Origin: Gammaproteobacteria bacterium
Lineage (GTDB): Bacteria; Pseudomonadota; Gammaproteobacteria; Pseudomonadales; Oleiphilaceae
Assembly: GCA_002747055.1 (NCBI GenBank)
Contig: PDSQ01000029.1
Location: 62,001 to 126,000 of the forward strand
Direction of reading: 5' to 3'
Length of the DNA stretch: 64,000 nucleotides
Shown: positions 57,814 to 64,000 of the stretch, piece by piece
How the letters are laid out: each line of letters opens with the position of its first letter
Position numbering within the stretch: the first letter of the stretch is position 1
The notes under the pieces: model-generated
What the model saw: only the letters and a program-made list of their open reading frames with translations
What the model was told of the DNA's origin: nothing
Database searches by the model: none
Position numbers and translations under genes: made by a program

Positions 57814-59802
57814 TTAGCCGGCACGACTGGAACCACGAAAACGGCGAACACCAAGAACGATCAACGTCAAAAGAAATGGAACCAGAAAAATATTGATCAG
57901 CTTGAGATGGGTTCCCAGTTGTTCGATATCCCGATCAAGTTGATGTTGCACCTCTCGCAAGTCCTTGCGGATTTTAAGCTTTTCCTTTTGAAACTCAGCG
58001 AGTGTCTTCTCTTGTTCAGGTGTCAACAGGCTTTGTTCGTCCCCTCCTCTGTTTGACTCCAATTCAGCCAGCTTTTGCTCGGTTTCTCGCAGACGCGCTT
58101 TCAATTCGCGCTGCTGCTGCAAAAACTTTTCTTCTGCTTGCAGTCGAATCGACTCGACTTTCGTGAAAGGGCGGGAAAAACGGCCACGACTCCTGATACT
58201 GATCAGGTCTGCATTGCCGGACAGATTTTCAATTGAGTTAACCAGTAGACCCGAGTTATCAGCCCATGGGGAAATAATTTTTTGGCCAAAAAACGACTGT
58301 ATCTTTACCCAAAGCCGATCAGAAAGCACATCCGTATCGGCCACCAGAATAATGTTGATATCGTCACTTGCAGTCACTTTCGGCATAACTGTTTTGTTAA
58401 TTTTCTTGGCCGTACTGTCTTTTGAGGCGCTTTCGCCACCCGCATCATCTTCGTTGTTTTCGCCTGCCGCTTTTGCTGCATCCTTACCTTCCTGCTCGAC
58501 CTCTACTTGAATGCCATCGGGGAAAGCGGTTTGCACCGGGCCGGTAACCCGTGCCGCAAGCGTATAACGCTCACCGGTGGGAGTGAAGTCATCCAATAAC
58601 GCATCTGGCGAATGCAGCGTTACGAACGACTCGGCTTGTAGCGGCATTGCCTCATCACTGGTTTGAATCAAAGGAGTAAAAGTGGTTGTTGCACCCTCTT
58701 TGGCGCTCAATATACCGGAAGATGAAAAGTTAATACTTTCCAGGCCAGATAAGACTACATCCTGCTGGTTCAATGACGCCACTCCGAGCCCGAGCAAACC
58801 GATGTGACGAACCGGATTTCGACCCGCCCCGAGTGAAACCATCATAGAATTTTTATAGTCACCAACTACTTTATCTTTATCAAATTCAACCCCCCAACTT
58901 GCCAACAATGGGCCGAGATCAGAAGCTCGATTTGCCGCCACCATCGACATGCCAGTCGGGTCGGCCTCTGCAAATGGGTCGACAAAAAACATCGCCTTAC
59001 CCCCTGCGAGAACAAATTGATCAATGGCCAACAAAGTGGTATCCGACAATTCTTTTGGATGAACCACCAGCAAGATATCGGCGTCCTCTTCAGTTATCTC
59101 TTCCAGATCGTCAGCAAGCCAATTGATTTCAAACAACCCTTCCAGTTGCTGAACCATGACCCAGGCTGGTTCGTTTCGATGGGTCATATAGTTCATACCA
59201 CCATTTAGATTGAGTTCCGATATCACACCAATCACCGGCGGCTCGGGATTGGCCAGACCGTAAACCAGCTTGGCCAGTTCATACTCCAGGAATTCTTCTT
59301 TATCCAATTGAAAAAAGGGAATGATTTCTTCCACATCCCCCTCTGGCTGAGCTTCGTGAACATCAACATTGACTGCTGGAATACGTTTTCCCACCAGGCC
59401 AAAGTAGATTTCATCACCGCGCAGGCCAACCGGAACACCTTGAAGCCCGGCAGCGGCAGCCTCGTCCTCCTCTTCTGAAAATGGTTCAGGATCGATAACC
59501 GTCAAGTGCAACTTACCGTGCGAGTGAGTTTGAAACTCCTGAAGTAATTCCTTAACTCGGCTCGCATAGGTTCGCAACGCGGGTAACTCGGCTGTCGCCT
59601 TATCGGAATAAAACAATGTCAACGCCAGGTCACTATCCAGCTCTGAAAGAATTTTTTGCGTTCCTTCAGACAGTGTATACAGGCCACTCTCGGTCAAGTC
59701 GATTCGCACACCTCGAAAAACCATCGAGCTCACCACCAAACAAACAGCAAATGCGCTAAAGACAATAACCAGGCCAAACCGGGATTTCATCATTCCTTGC
59801 AT
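57814..59802 (-). CDS. GldG-type ABC auxiliary membrane protein
   Basis: A 662-residue protein with an N-terminal membrane helix (about 8-28), a large periplasmic Gldg/DUF4350-like region (DLTESGLYTLSEGT.KIL, LLQEF, PLLASWGVEFD), an acidic low-complexity insert (about 440-475), a coiled coil (about 560-630) and a C-terminal helix (about 635-655). A TAAGGAG ribosome site fixes the ATG at 59802. Together with the next two genes it forms a GldA-F-G-like ABC system. In Bacteroidetes GldAFG supports gliding; in proteobacteria the substrate is unknown. Confidence 0.85.
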   Translation of the reverse strand: MQGMMKSRFGLVIVFSAFAVCLVVSSMVFRGVRIDLTESGLYTLSEGTQKILSELDSDLALTLFYSDKATAELPALRTYASRVKELLQEFQTHSHGKLHLTVIDPEPFSEEEDEAAAAGLQGVPVGLRGDEIYFGLVGKRIPAVNVDVHEAQPEGDVEEIIPFFQLDKEEFLEYELAKLVYGLANPEPPVIGVISELNLNGGMNYMTHRNEPAWVMVQQLEGLFEINWLADDLEEITEEDADILLVVHPKELSDTTLLAIDQFVLAGGKAMFFVDPFAEADPTGMSMVAANRASDLGPLLASWGVEFDKDKVVGDYKNSMMVSLGAGRNPVRHIGLLGLGVASLNQQDVVLSGLESINFSSSGILSAKEGATTTFTPLIQTSDEAMPLQAESFVTLHSPDALLDDFTPTGERYTLAARVTGPVQTAFPDGIQVEVEQEGKDAAKAAGENNEDDAGGESASKDSTAKKINKTVMPKVTASDDINIILVADTDVLSDRLWVKIQSFFGQKIISPWADNSGLLVNSIENLSGNADLISIRSRGRFSRPFTKVESIRLQAEEKFLQQQRELKARLRETEQKLAELESNRGGDEQSLLTPEQEKTLAEFQKEKLKIRKDLREVQHQLDRDIEQLGTHLKLINIFLVPFLLTLIVLGVRRFRGSSRAG

Positions 59803-59812
59803 GGTTTTCTCC

Positions 59813-60547
59813 TTATTCCGCTTTTTTCAGGTTAAGCACTATGGTGGTAGCATAGAGCCAGGCAAGGATCATCAGAATAAAATAGGTCAGATCCCGAAAA
59901 TCAATCACACCTCGAGCAACAGCATCAAAGTGCGACAAAAAACTCAACTGGGATATTCCGTCAATCAACCAGAGCGGAGCCCAATAAGTAAACGCATCCT
60001 GAACGAGAGGGAAACCGCTGGCAACGAGGACAAAACAAACCACCAAGGTTAGTATAAAGGCCACCACCTGACTTTTGGTTGCGGCAGAGATACAGGAACC
60101 GACAGACAAAAAACCACCGGCCATCAGCCAGCTACCCAAATAACCGGCCAGAATGACGCCATTGTCCGGCTCACCAAGATAGTTAACCGTCAACCAGACC
60201 GGAAAGGTAAGCGCCAGGGCCAGTCCGACAAACAGCCATGCGGCCAGAAATTTGCCAGTGACGGCGGCACTGGTTTTGATTGGCAGGGTCATCAACAATT
60301 CGATAGTGCCAGTTTTTCTCTCTTCCGACCAAAGGCGCATCGCAATGGCCGGTGCCAGAACCAGATAAAGCCAGGGGATAAAGTTGAAAAATGCGGCCAG
60401 ATCAGCTTGCCCTCGTTCATAAAAGCGGCCTAGATAGAAGGTGAATACGCCACTCAAGAGGAGAAAAATAACGACAAATATATATGCCAACGGTGTCGCA
60501 AAATAGCTAGCCAGCTCTCTTCTCAATACGATTGACAAACCGCTCAT
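59813..60547 (-). CDS. ABC transporter permease, GldF-like (ABC-2 family)
   Basis: A 244-residue inner-membrane permease with about six helices. The start RRELASYFATPLAYIFVVIFLLL and the RLWSEERKTGTIELLMTLPI block are typical of ABC-2 permeases of the GldF/NosY group. It overlaps the ATPase gene by 4 bp and is followed 10 bp later by the GldG-like gene. Confidence 0.9.
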   Translation of the reverse strand: MSGLSIVLRRELASYFATPLAYIFVVIFLLLSGVFTFYLGRFYERGQADLAAFFNFIPWLYLVLAPAIAMRLWSEERKTGTIELLMTLPIKTSAAVTGKFLAAWLFVGLALALTFPVWLTVNYLGEPDNGVILAGYLGSWLMAGGFLSVGSCISAATKSQVVAFILTLVVCFVLVASGFPLVQDAFTYWAPLWLIDGISQLSFLSHFDAVARGVIDFRDLTYFILMILAWLYATTIVLNLKKAE

Positions 60548-61479
60548 CGCATGGCCTCCAAAGTAACTTTTCTAAATACATCATCCAAACGACCTTTTTC
60601 GACACGAAGCTCTTCAACCTGCCAGTTATTGTCATAAATCAGTCGATTAACGGGTTTGACAACAGATTGTCCCTGGACGGGCAAGAGAGTGAATTCGAGT
60701 CCAGACTGATCGACAATCACTTTGGAAACTTCAGATATCCGATCAAATTGCGACTTGGCATCGTAGTTTTCCGCCAGTCTGACCGTAATTGACTGATGAT
60801 AATCAGACAATGCCGCCAATTCATCCGGCGTGCCATCCGCGATCAGTTGCCCGGCAGCAATGATCATGGCTCGCGTACAAACTGCGTGAACTTCTTCCAG
60901 AATATGTGTCGATACAATTACAATTTTGTCTTCTGAAAGATTTCTGATCAATTGCCTGACTTGATGTTTTTGATTTGGATCCAGGCCATCGGTCGGCTCA
61001 TCCATGATCAATACTCGTGGATCGTGAATAATTGCTTGGGCGAGCCCTACTCTCCGCTTAAAGCCTTTTGAAAGGGTTTCGATTCGTTGCTGAAGCACCG
61101 ACTGCAATGCCAACTGTTGCACTACCGAATCAATACGAGACTGCAACTCCGAGCCTCGAAACCCCCTGACTTCAGCAATAAATTTTAGAAAAGACAACAC
61201 CGTCATATCACCATAGACGGGCGCACCTTCCGGTAAATAGCCGATGTGTCGCTGCGCCTTTAAAGGTGAGGAAAGCACATCCACGCCCAAAACGGAAATA
61301 TGGCCGGAAGTGGGCGTCAAAAAACCCGTCAGCATTTTCATCGTGGTTGACTTACCGGCACCATTTGGCCCGAGAAATCCTAACACCTCACCCGGCGCCA
61401 CCTCGAAAGACAGACCATCCACAGCCCTGAACGAACCAAAATTTTTTCTTAAATCCTGTATTTTGATCATAAGGATCAA
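60544..61479 (-). CDS. ABC transporter ATP-binding protein, GldA-like
   Basis: A 311-residue ATPase with Walker A GPNGAGKSTTMKML, a GYLPEGAPVYGDM Q-loop region, signature LSKGFKRRVGLAQ, Walker B VLIMDEPTDGLDPNQ and the His switch in VSTHILEEV. The C-terminal extension (about 225-311) is usual in this export-type subgroup. The first gene of the three-gene GldA-F-G-like set. A second ATG (61470) is an equally good start. Confidence 0.92.
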   Translation of the reverse strand: MILMIKIQDLRKNFGSFRAVDGLSFEVAPGEVLGFLGPNGAGKSTTMKMLTGFLTPTSGHISVLGVDVLSSPLKAQRHIGYLPEGAPVYGDMTVLSFLKFIAEVRGFRGSELQSRIDSVVQQLALQSVLQQRIETLSKGFKRRVGLAQAIIHDPRVLIMDEPTDGLDPNQKHQVRQLIRNLSEDKIVIVSTHILEEVHAVCTRAMIIAAGQLIADGTPDELAALSDYHQSITVRLAENYDAKSQFDRISEVSKVIVDQSGLEFTLLPVQGQSVVKPVNRLIYDNNWQVEELRVEKGRLDDVFRKVTLEAMR

Positions 61480-61803
61480 AATCCTCCCATTGAAAGCGAC
61501 CTCGATGAACGACCACGCTATTTCGGTGATCGGCTAAGTAGCCGGTTGAAAGAATAAATCGATCAATCGTCGATGATCGGTGCGGGCTATTATATATGAG
61601 CCACCTAGCTGAATTTCAACTGCTTGGTCCGATAATTACAAACTCTTCATCAACAGAACCTTTTTGCTAAATCACCTGATGAATACGGCGATAGCTTTGC
61701 CGTTATTCACAATTCAATATAAACTATCGAACAGTTCTCTGATGGGGAGTCAGGTTGTCGATCCCCTCTCGAATTGAAACAAACCAACAGGGGCAGCTTT
61801 GTT
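61480..61803. other. 324-bp divergent intergenic region (ABC system / plsB)
   Basis: It should hold the promoters of both divergent transcription units. For plsB a weak candidate is TTGCCG (61697-61702) with TATAAA (61718-61723) at a short 15-bp spacing. I saw no RNA gene, repeat or further coding frame with support here. Confidence 0.35.
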
Positions 61804-64000
61804 ATGTTTGGTCTAGGATCATTTTTCGTTACCGTTTTGCGTAAATTGCTATTTCTTTGGGTAAAGACCAAGGTCAACGGTAACGCGAAACTGGCGCTGG
61901 ATCCAGACAAGCCAGTCTGTTATGTTTTGCAATACGGTTCGCTATCAGGTCGACTGGTTCTTGAACAGGTTTGTATAAACACCCATCTTCCGTCTTCACG
62001 AAAACCCTTGACAATAGATGGCATGAAGATTCCGCGCTCCTTTTTCTTCTTGTACCGCACCAAAGGTCACTGGTTTCGCCGCCGACAAAGCCCGGTTCTC
62101 ACCCGGCATTTGAGAGAACTGGTTCATGGTGTCGTTTCTAGTGATGCTTCGTCAACTGAGGGGAACCCTGCCGATGTGCAAATCGTTCCTGTTTCCCTGT
62201 TTTGGGGACGATCTCCGCAAAAAGAAAAGTCACTTTTCAAAATCATGTTTTCCGATACCTGGTCAACCGCCGGCAGTTTCAAGAAGCTATTGATTATTCT
62301 ACTGCAAGGCAGAAACACCTTTGTCCAGTTCAGCAAGCCGATATCGCTCCGAAAGCTGATAGACGACCAGACTTCCAGCGAAGAGTTAGCTGTTAGAAAA
62401 TCTGCGCGAATCTTGCGAGTTCACTTCAGACGCGTTCGACAGGCTGTACTCGGCCCCGATTTATCACATCGGCGCACACTTGTCTCCTCCTTGATACGCG
62501 CCAAAGAGGTTAAAGCAGCAATTGAGGAAACCGCCAAGAACGAAAACATGAAAGTTGCGAAAGTCAGGGCAAGAGCCTTTAAATATGGCGATGAAATCGC
62601 CTCCAATGTATCCATCGCAACCATTCGTTTTCTGGACGTGCTTCTGTCATGGGTATGGAACAAAATATACGATGGTGTCACGACTACCAATGTAGAAGCG
62701 GTTCAGGAAGTCGCCAAAGAAAACGCCGTGATCTATGTGCCCTGCCATCGCTCACATATTGATTACCTGCTTCTTTCCTACGTACTTTTCCACAATGGCA
62801 TTATGGTACCGCATATCGCTGCCGGCATTAATCTGAATATGCCGATTGTCGGCCCTATCCTGCGTCGTGGCGGCGCATTTTTTATGCGCCGAAGCTTCCG
62901 AGACAATCCTTTGTATGCCGCTGTCTTTAACGAATATATGCATTCAATGCTGACCCGAGGTCACTCTGTCGAATACTTTGTGGAAGGCGGTCGAAGCCGC
63001 ACCGGCAGGACACTGATACCCAAGGCAGGAATGGTTTCGATGACAGTCAGAAGCTTTCTGAGAAATCATCACAAACCGATCGCATTTGTGCCTGTCTATG
63101 TGGGTTACGAAAAGGTACTTGAAGCAAGAACCTACCTGGGGGAATTGCGTGGCAAGAAAAAGGAAAAAGAATCCATTCTGGGCGTTCTAAAAACACTGAG
63201 AGATTTCAGAAACTCTTTCGGTCGGGTCAATGTCAACTTCGGGGAACCTATTTATCTGGAGAGTGAAATCAACAAACTGCGCCCGCAATGGAAAACAGAA
63301 ACCTTTGACGATGGCTACAAGCCACCGTGGCTGAATGATTCAGTGACAGATATTTGTAACAAAATTGCAGTTCATATCAACGATGCGGTTGCCATCAATC
63401 CAGTAAATGTCGTCGCCACCATATTACTATCGACCGCCCGCCAGTCTATGGATAAAATTCTGTTGGCAGACACCATGCGGTCACTGATACAGCTTCTGAG
63501 AGACAGCGGGTATAGCTCTCAAATAGGTTTTCCGGAAGGCACCCCGGAAGACTGGATAAAGTACGTCGAGGCCATGGGACTCATTTTCACTAACCGGCAG
63601 GAGTTGGGCGATATCGTCAGCACCGAGGGCAACAACGCAATTCTGCTCACCTATTATAGAAACAACAGCCTTCACGTATTTGCATTGCCGGCCTTGATCG
63701 CCTGTTTTTTTCAGAACAGCGAATCGATGTCAAGAGATCGCCTGGTGCGGTTGGTTCAGTACATCTACCCTTACTTGAAGTCAGAGCTGTTTATTCGTTG
63801 GCGTGAAGACGAACTCGAATCCGTCATCAATCGTTACCTCGACCAGATGATCGCCAATCATTGGTTAGTCCAATATGGTGATACCATTGTTCGTCCCACT
63901 TTAGGCAGCACACGTTTTGTAATGCTGAAAATTCTATCGAAAATCATCATTCAGACCTTGGAACGATACTTTATCGCTATCGCGGTACTCCGGAAACGCG
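61804..64000 (+). CDS. plsB: glycerol-3-phosphate 1-O-acyltransferase PlsB (3' end beyond window)
   Basis: First acylation step of membrane phospholipid synthesis, at the inner membrane. The frame from ATG 61804 stays open to the window end (about 732 codons); E. coli PlsB is about 807 residues, so some 70-80 are missing. The acyltransferase motifs are visible: block I CHRSHIDYLLLSY (HxxxxD, near residue 318), GAFFMRRSF (block II), FVEGGRSRTGR (block III) and PIAFVPVYVGYE (block IV). The N-terminal regulatory half is complete. Confidence 0.96.
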   Translation, partial: MFGLGSFFVTVLRKLLFLWVKTKVNGNAKLALDPDKPVCYVLQYGSLSGRLVLEQVCINTHLPSSRKPLTIDGMKIPRSFFFLYRTKGHWFRRRQSPVLTRHLRELVHGVVSSDASSTEGNPADVQIVPVSLFWGRSPQKEKSLFKIMFSDTWSTAGSFKKLLIILLQGRNTFVQFSKPISLRKLIDDQTSSEELAVRKSARILRVHFRRVRQAVLGPDLSHRRTLVSSLIRAKEVKAAIEETAKNENMKVAKVRARAFKYGDEIASNVSIATIRFLDVLLSWVWNKIYDGVTTTNVEAVQEVAKENAVIYVPCHRSHIDYLLLSYVLFHNGIMVPHIAAGINLNMPIVGPILRRGGAFFMRRSFRDNPLYAAVFNEYMHSMLTRGHSVEYFVEGGRSRTGRTLIPKAGMVSMTVRSFLRNHHKPIAFVPVYVGYEKVLEARTYLGELRGKKKEKESILGVLKTLRDFRNSFGRVNVNFGEPIYLESEINKLRPQWKTETFDDGYKPPWLNDSVTDICNKIAVHINDAVAINPVNVVATILLSTARQSMDKILLADTMRSLIQLLRDSGYSSQIGFPEGTPEDWIKYVEAMGLIFTNRQELGDIVSTEGNNAILLTYYRNNSLHVFALPALIACFFQNSESMSRDRLVRLVQYIYPYLKSELFIRWREDELESVINRYLDQMIANHWLVQYGDTIVRPTLGSTRFVMLKILSKIIIQTLERYFIAIAVLRKR

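Overview
The window is chromosomal DNA of a gammaproteobacterium, most likely a marine, respiratory relative of the Pseudomonas/Oceanospirillales group. This rests on a cbb3 oxidase locus in Pseudomonas-like order (ccoNOQP-ccoGHIS-TauE), monomeric NADP-isocitrate dehydrogenase, PilZ and DUF1631 proteins, EpmC, PdxB, PlsB and a rarA/crcB/serS/cysG neighbourhood. I cannot name a genus. No rRNA, tRNA, CRISPR array, phage or insertion sequence was seen.

Layout: (1) 1-9000, plus strand: high-affinity cbb3 cytochrome oxidase (ccoNOQP) behind a candidate FNR/Anr box, then its assembly genes ccoGHIS and a TauE/SafE-like membrane protein. (2) 9.2-23.7 kb: housekeeping and signalling genes: a lipoprotein, a DUF1631 + PilZ pair, AroF-type DAHP synthase, monomeric IDH, glutathione peroxidase, an AlaA-type aminotransferase, a YcgR-like PilZ protein, pdxB, an RhlB-like helicase, epmC and a MATE exporter. 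(3) 23.8-28.9 kb: dsbD (plus), then cysG, serS and crcB (minus). (4) 29.1-53.1 kb, minus strand: a 24-kb cobalamin locus of 20 genes led by a cobalamin riboswitch that I could read motif by motif (52925-53135). In transcription order it encodes a DUF4198-CbiM-NikL-like-CbiQ-CbiO metal importer, a His-tailed MFS protein, a ChlI/ChlD-type chelatase ATPase, CobB/CbiA, CbiD, CobK, CobH, CobL, CobI, CbiG, CobJ, CobM, CobW, CobN, CbiB, CobC and a His-rich CbiX. (5) 53.3-64 kb: rarA, an AlkK-like acyl-CoA synthetase, murI, a GldA/F/G-type ABC system and the 5' part of plsB.

How the genes work together: CysG just outside the locus can make precorrin-2. The ECF-type importer brings in cobalt. CobI/J/M/L/H/K with CbiD and CbiG build and contract the ring, CobB amidates it, and CbiB and CobC add the aminopropanol arm. 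The locus mixes two textbook routes. CbiX, CbiD and CbiG belong to the early-cobalt (anaerobic) route, while CobN plus a ChlID-type partner belong to late cobalt insertion. CobG, CobF, CobS and CobT are absent from the window, and CbiG lacks its middle domain. Three proteins of the locus (CbiX, CobW and the MFS protein) carry His-rich segments. This hybrid, His-rich, riboswitch-led locus, apparently inserted between rarA and crcB, is the most interesting system in the window.
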